In this document: positions 25,857 through 35,162 of the stretch, one piece after another
Position numbering within the stretch: the stretch's first letter is position 1
Layout: each line of letters begins with the position of its first letter
Made by a program: the position numbers and the translations under genes
Notes under the pieces: model-generated
Seen by the model: only the letters and a program-made list of their open reading frames with translations
Database searches by the model: none
Told to the model about the DNA's origin: nothing
NCBI RefSeq assembly: GCF_002920635.1
Contig: NZ_PQSR01000001.1
Location: 172,344-236,343 of the forward strand
Reading direction: 5' to 3'
DNA from: Streptomyces sp. Ru72
Lineage (GTDB): Bacteria; Actinomycetota; Actinomycetes; Streptomycetales; Streptomycetaceae
Length of the DNA: 64,000 nt

Positions 25857-26816
25857 ATGTCCACGGATCTGATCGGTACGAAGACCAGGAGCCGACCGGT
25901 GTCCCAACTGCTGGCCGAGGAAAAGAAGCGGATCACGCCGAAACGTCCGCGCGACTATGTCGCCTGGGTGGTCGCGATCGCGATCGTGGCCGGTCTGGTG
26001 TGGACCGCGGTGACGAACGAGAACTATCGCTGGCCGGTGGTGTTCAGCTACTTCACCACGGAAACCATCCTCAACGGCCTGCTGATCACGCTGCTTCTCA
26101 CCGTGGCGAGCATGGCCCTGGGCACGCTGCTGGGGCTGGTGCTGGCGGTGATGCGGATGTCGCACCAGCGGCCCATCTCCGGGCTGGCCCAGCTCTACAT
26201 CGCCTTCTTCCGTGGCACCCCGGTGCTGGTGCAGTTGATCTTCTGGTTCAACATCGCCGCGCTGTACCCGAACATCTCCATCGGCATCCCGTTCACCGAC
26301 ATCTCCACGCCGGTCAACGTGAACGCGATCATGACGCCGATGACCGCGGCCGTGGTGGGGCTGACGCTGAACCAGGCCGCCTACATGTCCGAGATCATCC
26401 GCGGCGGGTTCGCATCGGTTCCCCGCGGGCAGCACGAGGCCGCGGAGTCCCTGGGCATGTCGGCCTTCACCAAGCTCCGCCATGTGATCATCCCGCAGAC
26501 CATGCCGGCGGTCATCCCGGCCACCGGCAACCAGGTGATCGGCATGCTCAAGGAGACCTCCCTGGTGAGCGTGCTCGGCGTCGCCGACCTGCTGAACAGC
26601 GCACAGTCGATCTACGCCCGCAACTACCAGACGATTCCGCTGCTGATCGTGGCCAGCCTCTGGTACCTGATCATGACGCTGGTGCTGAGCGTGCCGCAGT
26701 CCATGATCGAGCGCCGTTTCTCCCGCTCGACCCGAACGCGGCTGACCCCGGCCGCCACCTCGGCCGAGCCCGGGGCCGGCCAGCCCGTTCCCACCACGAG
26801 GGAGTCCCTGCTGTGA
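25857..26816 (+). CDS. Polar amino-acid ABC transporter permease
   Basis: A 319-residue inner-membrane permease of the HisM/GlnP type with about five to six membrane helices. It contains [32 protein letters not shown], the [11 protein letters not shown] motif, and the EAA loop [21 protein letters not shown] that contacts the ATPase. An N-terminal cytoplasmic stretch of about 35 residues and a Pro/Ala-rich C-terminal tail are extra. ATG 25857 follows the SBP stop directly, and the 3' end overlaps the ATPase gene as GTGA. It probably works as a homodimer, because no second permease gene is present. Confidence 0.94.
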   Translation: MSTDLIGTKTRSRPVSQLLAEEKKRITPKRPRDYVAWVVAIAIVAGLVWTAVTNENYRWPVVFSYFTTETILNGLLITLLLTVASMALGTLLGLVLAVMRMSHQRPISGLAQLYIAFFRGTPVLVQLIFWFNIAALYPNISIGIPFTDISTPVNVNAIMTPMTAAVVGLTLNQAAYMSEIIRGGFASVPRGQHEAAESLGMSAFTKLRHVIIPQTMPAVIPATGNQVIGMLKETSLVSVLGVADLLNSAQSIYARNYQTIPLLIVASLWYLIMTLVLSVPQSMIERRFSRSTRTRLTPAATSAEPGAGQPVPTTRESLL

Positions 26817-27580
26817 ACCCGGACGGAACGATCGTCGCACGCAAGCTGTGCAAGAGCTACGGCCGTCACCAGGTCCTGCACGACATCGACCTGACCGTCA
26901 GGGCCGGGGAGATCTCCTGCATCATCGGGCCCAGCGGATCGGGCAAATCGACCCTGCTGCGGTGTATCAACGGGCTCGAGACCGTCGACCGCGGTGTGCT
27001 GCGGGTCAACGGTGAGGACTTCGGCTACGTCGAGAAGGACGACGCCTACCACGCCGTCCGCCCCAAGCGGCTGGCCGAGCAGCGCGCCCGCATCGGCATG
27101 GTGTTCCAGCAGTTCAACCTGTTCCCCAACATGACCGCCGAAAGCAATGTCATGGCCGGACCGGTGCTGGTGCAGAAGAAGGACCGCGCCACCTGCCGGG
27201 AGCGGGCGCAAGAGCTGCTGGCCAAGGTCGGCCTTGAGGGGTGCGGCCACAAGTACCCCGCCCAGCTCTCCGGAGGCCAGCAGCAACGCGTGGCCATCGC
27301 CCGCGCGCTCGCGATGGAACCCACCATCATGCTGTTCGACGAACCCACCAGCGCCCTGGACCCCGAACGCGTGGGCGAAGTCCTCGCCGTCATGCGCGAC
27401 CTCGCCGGCAACGGCATGACCATGCTGCTCGTCACCCACGAGATGGCCTTCGCCCGCGAGGTCGCCGACGAAGTGCTGTTCATGGACGGCGGCATCGCGG
27501 TCGAACGCGGCGACGCCCGCGAACTGCTGGCCAACCCGCGCGAGAAACGAACGCAGGCGTTCCTCGAAAGGGTTCTGTAG
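26813..27580 (+). CDS. Polar amino-acid ABC transporter ATPase
   Basis: A 255-residue ATPase of the GlnQ/HisP type with Walker A (GPSGSGKST), Q-loop ([12 protein letters not shown]), signature [15 protein letters not shown], Walker B ([12 protein letters not shown]) and the switch His in [11 protein letters not shown]. It starts with GTG at 26813, overlapping the permease stop. Together with the two preceding genes it makes a complete importer. A stretch of about 20 residues ([19 protein letters not shown]) is inserted between the first strands and the Q-loop, as in several actinobacterial homologues. The 215 bases after it hold no gene. Confidence 0.95.
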   Translation: MNPDGTIVARKLCKSYGRHQVLHDIDLTVRAGEISCIIGPSGSGKSTLLRCINGLETVDRGVLRVNGEDFGYVEKDDAYHAVRPKRLAEQRARIGMVFQQFNLFPNMTAESNVMAGPVLVQKKDRATCRERAQELLAKVGLEGCGHKYPAQLSGGQQQRVAIARALAMEPTIMLFDEPTSALDPERVGEVLAVMRDLAGNGMTMLLVTHEMAFAREVADEVLFMDGGIAVERGDARELLANPREKRTQAFLERVL

Positions 27581-27795
27581 AAGCGGCCCGGACACGCGGT
27601 AGCGGCTCCGGCAGCGAGTCCGGGGAAGACCCTGGTCGACTGCGGCTGACGTGGCCCCCGCACCCTGCCGGTCCCGGTCTTCAACGCCCTCCAGCTCGAC
27701 GTCGATCCGACCGTCACAGCGCTGACAGCGCCGTCGGCCGGGCCCCTGGTGGTGCCCGGCCGCCCCACTTCGAAACTCCCCGCTAAGGACCCGAC

Positions 27796-29076
27796 ATGAA
27801 GACGATTCCCTACTGGATAGAAACCGCTGGGGCGTTTCCCGACCGGTCCGGCAAGCCGCTGACCGAGGACGCCGACCTGGTGGTCGTCGGCGCCGGCCTG
27901 ACGGGTCTGTCCACCGCCCTGCACTCCGCCCGCAAGGGCGCCCGCGTCACCCTCGTCGAGAAGGGCCAGATCGGCTCCGGTGCCTCCGCCCGCAACGGCG
28001 GCATGGCCAACCTGGGCTTCACCATCGGCGTGGGCCAGGCCATCCGCCGGTACGGACTCGAACGGGCCCGCGAGATCTACAACTCCTACGGCGATGCGGT
28101 GGACACCGTCGAGCGGCTCGTGAACGAGGAGTCCATCGACTGCCAGTTCCGCCGCGTCGGACGCCTGGGCGTCGCCTCCCGCCCCGCCCACTTCGAGAAC
28201 AAGAAGACCCAACAGCGCGACCTGGCCAAGTACTTCGGACACGAGACCACTCTGATCGGCAAGGCCGAGCTGCGTTCCGAGATCGGCTCCGACGCCTACC
28301 ACGGCGGCCTGCTGGACCCCTTCAGCGCGGCCCTGCACGTCGGCCGCTTCGTGCGCGGTATGGCCGAGGCGTGCGAGCGCACCGGTGTCGAGATCCACGA
28401 GCGCAACGCTGCCATCGGCGTGCGGCGTACCGCCGCCGGCCGGTTCGAGGTCAGCACCGAGCGCGGTGTGATCCGTGCCGGGCAGGTCATGATGGCCACC
28501 GACGCCTACACCGACAGGAACTTCCCCTGGCTGCGCCGCCAGCAGGTCTGCGTGGGCAGCTTCATCATCGTCACCGAGCCGCTCGGCGAGGAGCTCGCCC
28601 GGGAGATCATCCCCAAGGGCCGCCTCATCGTCGACTCCAACAAGGTCTGCCACTACTTCCGGCTCACCCCGGACAACCGGCTGCTGTTCGGCGGCCGCGC
28701 CCGTTTCGCGCCGTCCGACCCCACCTCGGACAAGAAGAGCGGGGCCGTCCTGTTCCGTGAGATGTGCGAGCTCTTCCCCCAGCTCTCCCGCACCAAGATC
28801 GAGTACGTGTGGGGCGGCTCCGTCGGTTTCGCCATGGACCGCATCGTGCACGCCGGGCAGACCGAGGACGGCGTCTACTACTCCCTGGGATACGCCGGCC
28901 ACGGCGTGCAGATGGCCACCCACATGGGGCAGGTCATGGCCGAGGTGATGGACGGCCACCCCGAGGTCAGCCCCGTCCGCGACATCGCCCCTCCCCGCAT
29001 CCCCCTCTACAACGGCACTGCCTGGTTCCTGCCCTTCGCGGGCGCCTACTACAAGACGCTCGACCGCATCCGCTGA
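27796..29076 (+). CDS. FAD-dependent oxidoreductase, PuuB/OrdL-like amine oxidase
   Basis: A 426-residue DAO-family flavoprotein with the loop VVVGAGLTGLSTAL, the motif GQIGSGASARNGGMANLGF typical of the gamma-glutamylputrescine oxidase and OrdL group, and a C-terminal VWGGSVGFAMDRIVHAG and YAGHGVQMATHMGQ region. The likely reaction is oxidative deamination of an amine or amino acid to an aldehyde, which the next gene product would oxidise. AAGGA lies six bases before ATG 27796. The aldehyde dehydrogenase gene starts 42 bases later. Together with the importer this suggests uptake and stepwise oxidation of an amine. Confidence 0.92.
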   Translation: MKTIPYWIETAGAFPDRSGKPLTEDADLVVVGAGLTGLSTALHSARKGARVTLVEKGQIGSGASARNGGMANLGFTIGVGQAIRRYGLERAREIYNSYGDAVDTVERLVNEESIDCQFRRVGRLGVASRPAHFENKKTQQRDLAKYFGHETTLIGKAELRSEIGSDAYHGGLLDPFSAALHVGRFVRGMAEACERTGVEIHERNAAIGVRRTAAGRFEVSTERGVIRAGQVMMATDAYTDRNFPWLRRQQVCVGSFIIVTEPLGEELAREIIPKGRLIVDSNKVCHYFRLTPDNRLLFGGRARFAPSDPTSDKKSGAVLFREMCELFPQLSRTKIEYVWGGSVGFAMDRIVHAGQTEDGVYYSLGYAGHGVQMATHMGQVMAEVMDGHPEVSPVRDIAPPRIPLYNGTAWFLPFAGAYYKTLDRIR

Positions 29077-29117
29077 CCGGTCGGCAGCCTCTCTACACCT
29101 ACAAGGAGACACCCACG

Positions 29118-30569
29118 ATGACTGTCGTCCGTGATGTTCCCAAGCAGCTCTTCATCGGCGGCGATTGGCAGGACGCCGAGTCCGGCCGGACCCTGTCCGT
29201 CGACAACCCGGCCACCGGCGAGGAACTGTGCCAGGTCGCCGACGCCTCACCCGCCGACGGCCGCCGTGCCGTCGAGGCGGCGGTCGCCGCGCAGGCCGCC
29301 TGGGCCGCCACCCCGCCGCGCGTGCGCAGCGAGATCCTGCGCCGCGCCTACGACATCATCATCGCGCGCACCGAGGACCTCGCGCTGCTGATGACCTTGG
29401 AGATGGGCAAGCCCCTGGCCGAGGCGCGTGCCGAGGTCGCCTACGGCGCGGAGTTCTTCCGCTGGTTCTCCGAGGAAGCCGTCCGTGTCGACGGCGGCAT
29501 GATGACCGCTCCCGACGGAAGGAACCGTCTGCTGGTCGCCCGTCAGCCCGTCGGCCCCTGCCTGCTCATCACCCCCTGGAACTTCCCCCTGGCGATGGGC
29601 ACCCGCAAGATCGGCCCCGCCATCGCCGCCGGCTGCACCATCGTCCTCAAACCCGCCCCCCAGACTCCCCTGTCCAGCCTCGCTCTGGCGGAGATCCTCA
29701 CCGAGGCGGGTCTGCCGGCCGGCGTGCTGAACATCGTCACCACCTCGGACGCCGCCGGCGTCGTCGAACCCCTCCTTCGCGGCGGGCAGATCCGCAAGCT
29801 CTCCTTCACCGGCTCCACCCAGGTCGGCCGGATCCTCCTGGCCCAGTGCGCCGACACCGTCATCCGCACGTCCATGGAACTGGGCGGCAACGCCCCCCTC
29901 ATCGTCTTCGACGACGCCGACCTCGACGTGGCCATCGAGGGCGCCATGGTCGCCAAGATGCGCAACATGGGCGAGTCCTGCTGCGCGGCCAACCGCATCT
30001 TCGTCCACACCTCCGTCGCCGAGGAGTTCGCCTCCCGCCTCGCCGCCCGCATGGCCGCCCTCACCATCGGGCCCGGCACCGAACCCGGCACCGATGTCGG
30101 CCCCCTCATCGACCTCGCCGGCCGCAGCAAGGCCCACGACCTGGTGCGGGACGCCGTCAAACGCGGTGCCACCGTCCTGACCGGCGGTGAACTCCCCGAA
30201 GGACCGGGCTGCTTCTACCCGCCTACCGTCCTCACCGGCATCGCCCCCGACTCCGCGATCATCGACACCGAGATCTTCGGTCCCGTCGCCGCGATCCACA
30301 CCTTCGAGACCGAGGACGAGGCCGTCGCCGCCGCCAACGACACCGAATTCGGTCTGGCCGCCTACCTGTTCACCCAGAACCTCGACCGTGCCCTGCGTGT
30401 CGCCGAACGCCTCGAAAGCGGCATGATCGGCATCAACACCGGACTGGTCTCCAACCCCGCCGCGCCCTTCGGCGGCGTCAAGCAGTCCGGCCTGGGCCGC
30501 GAAGGCGGACGCGTCGGCATCGACGAGTTCCTCGAGTACAAGTACATGGCCGTCCCCGTCGGAGCCTGA
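29118..30569 (+). CDS. NAD(P)-dependent aldehyde dehydrogenase, succinate-semialdehyde type
   Basis: A 483-residue enzyme of the GabD group. Key features are the cofactor segment TPWNFPLAMGTRKIGPAIAAG, the general base Glu in MELGGNAPLIVF, and the catalytic Cys in GESCCAANRIFV; a second Cys stands beside it. GFGGVKQSGLGREGG-like ending (PFGGVKQSGLGREGGR) is normal. The product of the preceding flavin oxidase would be the natural substrate, giving an acid such as succinate or a related C4 or C5 acid. AAGGAG lies nine bases before ATG 29118. The next gene starts directly after its stop codon. Confidence 0.94.
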   Translation: MTVVRDVPKQLFIGGDWQDAESGRTLSVDNPATGEELCQVADASPADGRRAVEAAVAAQAAWAATPPRVRSEILRRAYDIIIARTEDLALLMTLEMGKPLAEARAEVAYGAEFFRWFSEEAVRVDGGMMTAPDGRNRLLVARQPVGPCLLITPWNFPLAMGTRKIGPAIAAGCTIVLKPAPQTPLSSLALAEILTEAGLPAGVLNIVTTSDAAGVVEPLLRGGQIRKLSFTGSTQVGRILLAQCADTVIRTSMELGGNAPLIVFDDADLDVAIEGAMVAKMRNMGESCCAANRIFVHTSVAEEFASRLAARMAALTIGPGTEPGTDVGPLIDLAGRSKAHDLVRDAVKRGATVLTGGELPEGPGCFYPPTVLTGIAPDSAIIDTEIFGPVAAIHTFETEDEAVAAANDTEFGLAAYLFTQNLDRALRVAERLESGMIGINTGLVSNPAAPFGGVKQSGLGREGGRVGIDEFLEYKYMAVPVGA

Positions 30570-30570
30570 C

Positions 30571-31554
30571 ATGCGCGACCGACTCGTCGTCCTCTACCGC
30601 GGCAACCGGCCCCCCGCCACCGCACGCATCGAAAGCCTCGCGGACACCGTCTACGCCACCGAGGAGGAACTGCCCTACCTCCTGCCCGGCGCCGACGTCC
30701 TCCTGGCCTGGGTGACCAGCACCCCGGCCATCCGCGAGGCCTGGCCCGACCATCCGGAGAAGGCACCCCGCTGGGTCCACGCGGCCTCAGCGGGCGTGGA
30801 CTCCTTCCTGTTCCCCGCCCTGGTGGACGATCCGCGGGTTGTCCTGACCAACGCCCGCGGGGTCTACGAGCAGCCGACCGCCGAGTACGTCCTCGGCATG
30901 ATTCTCGCCCTCGCCAAGGACTTCCCCGGCACCTGGGAGCACCAGCGGCGCCGCGAGTGGCGTCCGCGCCCCAGTGACGGCATCACCGGACGCACCGCGC
31001 TGGTCTGGGGGACGGGGCCGATCGGCCGGGCCATCGCCCGGCTGCTGCGCGCCGTCGGGATGCGTGTGTGCGGCGCGGGCCGCAAGGCCCGCACGGACGA
31101 CCCCGACTTCGGCACGGTCCACGGTGCGAGGACCCTGCGCTCCGCGCTGACGCAAGCGGACTACGTCGTCCTGGCCGCACCCCTCACCCAGAACACCCGG
31201 GGCATGGTCGACGCCTCCGTGCTCGCCGCCATGAAGCCGGGGGCGCGGCTGATCAACGTGGGCCGTGGCGGACTCGTCGACGAGGAGGCGCTGGTCGACC
31301 ATCTCGCCGCCGGACGGCTCGCCGGCGCAGCCCTGGACGTGTTCGCCCAGGAGCCGCTGCCTGCCGAATCACCCCTGTGGAACATGCCCGGCGTGATGAT
31401 CTCCCCGCACACGGCGGGCGAGACCACCAGCGAGCGGGAGGCGCTCGTCGAGTTGTTCCTCGACAACTTCACCCGGCACATCGAGGGCCGGCCGCTGCGC
31501 AACGTGGTGGACAAGCGGCGCGGATACGTGGTCGACGACACGCACCCCGCCTGA
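30571..31554 (+). CDS. D-isomer-specific 2-hydroxyacid dehydrogenase
   Basis: A 327-residue NAD(P)-dependent dehydrogenase that interconverts a 2-keto acid and a D-2-hydroxy acid. It has the nucleotide loop WGTGPIGRAIARLL, the substrate Arg in NVGRGGLVDE, the Glu in DVFAQEPLP and the catalytic His in ISPHTAGETT. The subgroup resembles GhrA/SerA-like glyoxylate/hydroxypyruvate reductases. ATG 30571 lies one base after the aldehyde dehydrogenase stop. It is the last gene of the plus-strand run and is followed by a very strong hairpin. Confidence 0.93.
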   Translation: MRDRLVVLYRGNRPPATARIESLADTVYATEEELPYLLPGADVLLAWVTSTPAIREAWPDHPEKAPRWVHAASAGVDSFLFPALVDDPRVVLTNARGVYEQPTAEYVLGMILALAKDFPGTWEHQRRREWRPRPSDGITGRTALVWGTGPIGRAIARLLRAVGMRVCGAGRKARTDDPDFGTVHGARTLRSALTQADYVVLAAPLTQNTRGMVDASVLAAMKPGARLINVGRGGLVDEEALVDHLAAGRLAGAALDVFAQEPLPAESPLWNMPGVMISPHTAGETTSEREALVELFLDNFTRHIEGRPLRNVVDKRRGYVVDDTHPA

Positions 31555-31562
31555 AGGCGAGC

Positions 31563-31607
31563 AGCACGCGCCCCGGCCGGTAACTCCTACCGGCCGGGGC
31601 GCGTGCT
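31563..31607. terminator. Strong bidirectional hairpin terminator
   Basis: GCACGCGCCCCGGCCGGTA, a five-base loop ACTCC, then the exact complement form a perfect 19-bp stem, 20 bp with the flanking A-T pair. It separates the convergent hydroxyacid dehydrogenase and cupin genes. Confidence 0.85.
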
Positions 31608-31630
31608 CGTACCGCATCGCTGAACCGCGT

Positions 31631-31984
31631 TTATGAAACGGTCAGGTAGATCTTGCGCACGGTTTCGATGGTCTTCCATACCCCGACGAAGCCCGGCTTC
31701 ATGACAAAGCTGTCGCCTGCCTTGTAGACCACCGGCTCGCCGCCTTCCGGCGTGAGTTCGATGACGCCGGAAAGGATGTGGCAGAACTCGAAGAGCTCGC
31801 CCTTGATCGAGCGCGTCTCGCCGGGCGTGGCTTCCCAGACGCCCGTTTTGATCGTTTCTCCGCGGGCGGCGTCCTGGGCCCAGGTCTTGTAGGTCGGGTT
31901 GCCGGAAATCAGGCGTTCCGGCAGCGGGCCGGACTCCTGGGGCGCGAAGGAGGGGTTGGGATCGATGGTCTTCAGGAGCGACAT
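31631..31984 (-). CDS. Small cupin (DUF861/cupin_3 type)
   Basis: A 117-residue single-domain cupin. The core reads GVWEATPGETRSIKGELFEFCHILSGVIELTPEGGE and then AGDSFVMKPGFVGVWKTIETVRKIYL, which fits the family of (S)-ureidoglycine aminohydrolase-like and EutQ-like small barrels. Its role is not known; such proteins commonly sit in amino-acid and organic-acid catabolic operons. AGAGGA lies five bases before ATG 31984. It is the last gene of the minus-strand C4-acid cassette, but 378 bases separate it from the isomerase gene, so it may be transcribed on its own. Confidence 0.85.
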   Translation of the reverse strand: MSLLKTIDPNPSFAPQESGPLPERLISGNPTYKTWAQDAARGETIKTGVWEATPGETRSIKGELFEFCHILSGVIELTPEGGEPVVYKAGDSFVMKPGFVGVWKTIETVRKIYLTVS

Positions 31985-32065
31985 GCTTGTCCTCTGGTGG
32001 ATGTGACAACGACGAAATACGGGAGCGGACATACCAGCGGCACCTGTCCGGGGTGGGCGGTCGAC

Positions 32066-32190
32066 CTCCGCCGCCGTGATGGTGGTGACGGCGTGCCGGT
32101 CACCGGAGGCGACCTGATGGGCGGCCTCGGCAAGCACCGGATCGACGTGCCCGGGCATGATGCTGGAGCCGCCTGCACCGGCGGCGTGGA
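32066..32190 (-). pseudogene. Remnant of an aspartase/fumarase gene, signature region
   Basis: The minus strand encodes AAGAGGSSIMPGHVDPVLAEA and AHQVA, which is the aspartate ammonia-lyase/fumarase signature (GSSIMPGKxNP), with the Lys-x-Asn of the signature changed to His-Val-Asp. It is followed by degenerate sequence ending in TTITAAE. Only about 40 codons remain; nothing before or after belongs to the family. It lies in the gap between the cupin and isomerase genes. The rest of the 31985-32362 gap shows no gene. Confidence 0.6.
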
Positions 32191-32362
32191 GCGTGCGACT
32201 GCTCCGGCCCATCGAGTATTTCCGACGCCCCGCACGGAGCCCACGCGTGATCTGTCCGTTGCGTGCACGGTGTTCGGACGTTGTGTCAGGCGTGAGGCCG
32301 AAGGCGGCATTCGGGGCCTCGACGGTCCACGGAGTTGCTGAAAGAGCAGTGCGGCGGCGACC

Positions 32363-33175
32363 TCATGTGCCGGACCCTCGGTGGCCGCGGTAGTCGTGGA
32401 GCCAGCGGAGACCTTCGCTCGTGCCGGCGCGGGGCCGGTACTCGCAGCCGATCCATCCGTCGAAGCCCAGCTCGTCGACCACGTCGAACAGGTGGCGGAC
32501 GTTGGTCTCACCCCGGTCGGGCTCACCCCGGTCGGGCACGCCCGCGATCTGCAGATGACCGACCCGGCCGGTCGGCAGGTCGCGGCGCAGGGTCGTGGTG
32601 AGGTCCCCCTCGACGATCTGGCAGTGGTAGAGGTCGAGCTGCACCTTGAGATTCAGGGCTCCCACTTCCTGCACCACGGCGTGGGCCTCGGCCTGGGTGC
32701 TCAGGAAGTATCCGGGCATGTCGCGGCCGTTGATCGGCTCGATCAGGATGTCGACGCCGGCCGCGGCGGCCCGCTCCGCGGCCCAGGCCAGGTTGGTCAG
32801 GTAGGTGTCACGGTGCTTGGCCCGCTCGGCCGGTGGCGCGTCCGGTCGGACCAGCCCGGCCATCAGGTGCACCCGCGGGCAGCCCAGCGCCGCCGCGTAC
32901 TCCAGCGCCCGGTCGACCCCGGAACGCACCTCCGCCTCGCGTCCGGGCAGTGCCGCCGTCCCGCGCTCCCCGGACTCCCACGCTCCGGGAGGTGCGTTGA
33001 ACAGCACCTGCCCCAGCCCGTGGTCGTCGAGCCGGCGGCGCAGTTCGGCGGCGTCGTACGCATAGGGGAAGAGGTACTCCACGGCCTCGAAACCGTCAGC
33101 CGAGGCCGCGGCGAAGCGGTCGAGGAAATCGTGCTCGGTGTACATCATGGTCAGGTTCGCTGCGAACCTCGGCAT
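32363..33175 (-). CDS. Hydroxypyruvate isomerase-family protein (OtnI-like)
   Basis: A 270-residue TIM-barrel sugar isomerase. It begins [21 protein letters not shown], and shows [42 protein letters not shown] and [12 protein letters not shown], as in Hyi and 2-oxo-tetronate isomerase OtnI. In the OtnK/OtnI/OtnC pathways this enzyme interconverts 2-oxo- and 3-oxo-tetronate before phosphorylation, which fits the DUF1537 kinase two genes upstream. A 15-bp tandem duplication (32507-32536) makes the sequence [10 protein letters not shown] near the binding loop. AGGAG lies five bases before ATG 33175. Confidence 0.88.
   Translation of the reverse strand: MPRFAANLTMMYTEHDFLDRFAAASADGFEAVEYLFPYAYDAAELRRRLDDHGLGQVLFNAPPGAWESGERGTAALPGREAEVRSGVDRALEYAAALGCPRVHLMAGLVRPDAPPAERAKHRDTYLTNLAWAAERAAAAGVDILIEPINGRDMPGYFLSTQAEAHAVVQEVGALNLKVQLDLYHCQIVEGDLTTTLRRDLPTGRVGHLQIAGVPDRGEPDRGETNVRHLFDVVDELGFDGWIGCEYRPRAGTSEGLRWLHDYRGHRGSGT
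32507..32536. repeat. Perfect 15-bp tandem duplication inside the isomerase gene
   Basis: CTCACCCCGGTCGGG occurs twice head to tail in frame. It adds five residues (DRGE-P/T) to the loop after HLQIAGVP. Confidence 0.85.
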
Positions 33176-33385
33176 GCTGGCTCCTGTGTTCCGGCCGGGG
33201 ACGGCCAGGGCAGTGGTCGACGACCTGCTTCTTGAGGGCTGTCGCAGGGGACAGGCCATACTCCTGGTCCGGGCCGACCGTGTTCACCTGCGTGGACGGA
33301 AGAGGCGGGCGGTGGTCCCGGAGCAGGCCGACCAGGCGGCCATCCGCAGGGAAAGGGGCCGGGCTGAGGCCACCCGGGCGGCCAC

Positions 33386-34135
33386 TCATCTGGCTCCGCA
33401 GCCTCCCTGCCATTCCATGGTCTCGAAGGCCCTGACCGTGGCACGGACAGGTTCAGCCGTCTGCTCGTTCAGCACACGCACCGCGTCCTCCGCTCCGCTG
33501 CGCGGGCTGGAGAGCACGGGCTTGCCGACGGCTTCGGCGATCGCGGGAGCCAGCCGTGCCATGGACGCCTGGGCCAGCACGATCACGTCGACCTCGGTGG
33601 CCAGTGCCCGTGCCCCGTCCAGCACCATCGCGTCGTGGCGGTCGCGGTCACCGGACATCAGCACAGAGAAGGCGCCCTCGCAGAGCCGCTCCTGGACGGT
33701 GATGTCGCGACCGGCCGCCCGGGCCTTCTCCTCGACGAGGGCACGGGTCGGCGGCAGTGTCGTGGGGACCGTCGCCAGCACGCCGATGACGTCCGCTTTC
33801 TCGACCGCTGACGCGGTCATCGCGTCGTCGATCTTGACGATCGGGACGGAGACCAGGCGACGGGCCACGTCGATGGCCGGACCGACCGAGGAGCAGGCGG
33901 AGAAGATGACGTCGGCCCCCGCGGACTCCGCGGCCTGGGCCAGGTGCACCATGCGCTGGGTGCTGGCAGGTGAGATCCCACCGTCGCGCACCACGGCAGC
34001 GAGCACGTCGCTGTCGACGAAGTGCAGGACCTTGGCGTCCGGCGCGAGTTCCGCGAGGTACTCGTTGATGACCGAATCGGGGGTGACGAACAGCAGGCTG
34101 GTGTGCAGCACGGCGATCGAGGCTGTGGTGGACAT
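33386..34135 (-). CDS. Asp/Glu/hydantoin-racemase-like protein with one catalytic Cys
   Basis: A 249-residue protein of the Asp/Glu racemase fold. The first Cys is present in GADVIFSACSSVGPA. At the second site, where hydantoin racemases read VIVLGCAGM, this protein reads VIVLAQASM, so the second Cys is Gln. A two-base racemisation is therefore unlikely; a decarboxylase-, isomerase- or lyase-like reaction is possible, since related enzymes such as arylmalonate decarboxylase work with one Cys (although they keep the other one). GGAG lies five bases before ATG 34135. Position between an aldolase and an isomerase gene suggests a role in the same C4-acid pathway. Confidence 0.85.
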   Translation of the reverse strand: MSTTASIAVLHTSLLFVTPDSVINEYLAELAPDAKVLHFVDSDVLAAVVRDGGISPASTQRMVHLAQAAESAGADVIFSACSSVGPAIDVARRLVSVPIVKIDDAMTASAVEKADVIGVLATVPTTLPPTRALVEEKARAAGRDITVQERLCEGAFSVLMSGDRDRHDAMVLDGARALATEVDVIVLAQASMARLAPAIAEAVGKPVLSSPRSGAEDAVRVLNEQTAEPVRATVRAFETMEWQGGCGAR

Positions 34136-34298
34136 GGTGTCTCCAGCAGGGTGAGGTATCGGCCCGCGTGCCGATGAGGGCACGAGAGCACGAGAGGAAG
34201 TGGTGCGAACCGCGCGCGACGCGCACGGCCGGGGACGTACGACGGTCTGGTGTCCGTCGCTGTGGTGCGGTTCCAGGTCAGCGGGGCTGAAGTTCAGG

Positions 34299-35162
34299 TC
34301 ATGCGTGTCCCCCTTCGGCGCGGGGGCTCAGCCGGCCGATGACGTCCAGGGCGGCGTCCCGGACCGCGTCGCGGCCCGCCGCCCACAGGGAGACCACGTC
34401 GGAGCCGGGCAACGCGGACGGAAGCGTCGCGCGGGTGGCCTCCAGATAGGCGCGGCGCAGTTCGGCGTTGACGTTGACCTTGGCGACGCCTCGGGCGAGG
34501 GCGCCGTGCAGCTCCTCGACGGGCAGACCGCTGGCGCCGTGCAGGACGAGCGGGACCGGTACGGCCTCGTGGATCGCGGCCAGCCGTTCCAGGTCCAGGC
34601 GGACCGGGTGCTGGGTGAAGCCGTGGACGTTGCCGACGGCGACGGCGAGCGCGTCCACGCCCGTCGTGGCGACGAATTCGGCTGCCTGCCGCGGGTCGGT
34701 CATCGCCGCGGCCTGCGCGACGGCGTCGGTGGAGACGTCCTCGTCGCCCGGCAGGGCACCCAGCTCGGCCTCCACCCAGGCACCGTGGTCGCGGGCCCGG
34801 CGGACCGCCTCTTTCGTCAAGGCGATGTTCTCGGCGAACGGCAGATGGGAGCCGTCGACCATGACGGAGGTGTAGCCCGCCTCCAGGCAGGCGGTGATCT
34901 CGTCCAGGTCCCGGCTGTGATCGAGGTGCACGCCGAGGCGGGCGGCGGAGTGTCCGGCCGCGTGCAGCGCCAGCCGCATCAGGGCGTCGCGGCCGGCGTG
35001 CTTGAAGGGGCTGGAGCCCGCCTGGATGATCACCGGACGTCCGGCGGCCTCGGCGGCGGCCGTGATGCCCTGGACGGTCTCCAGGTTGTAGGCGACGAAC
35101 CCGGGCAGGGCGTGACCGGCGGCCGCGGCTTCCTTCAGGGCATCGGTTCCGTGCAGCAGCAT
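34299..35162 (-). CDS. Class II (zinc) fructose-bisphosphate/tagatose-bisphosphate-type aldolase
   Basis: A 287-residue barrel aldolase of the GatY/KbaY/FbaA type. Metal and catalytic residues are visible in GVHLDHSRDLDEI (Asp and His), the AVAVGNVHGFTQ His and LVLHGASGLP His; the signature GYTSVMVDGSHLPFAENI is also there. In this setting the substrate is probably the phosphorylated C4 sugar acid or a related ketose phosphate made by the kinase, releasing dihydroxyacetone phosphate or similar; this is inferred, since known OtnK pathways use a different aldolase family (OtnC). ATG 35162 shares one base with the kinase stop codon. Confidence 0.9.
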   Translation of the reverse strand: MLLHGTDALKEAAAAGHALPGFVAYNLETVQGITAAAEAAGRPVIIQAGSSPFKHAGRDALMRLALHAAGHSAARLGVHLDHSRDLDEITACLEAGYTSVMVDGSHLPFAENIALTKEAVRRARDHGAWVEAELGALPGDEDVSTDAVAQAAAMTDPRQAAEFVATTGVDALAVAVGNVHGFTQHPVRLDLERLAAIHEAVPVPLVLHGASGLPVEELHGALARGVAKVNVNAELRRAYLEATRATLPSALPGSDVVSLWAAGRDAVRDAALDVIGRLSPRAEGGHA

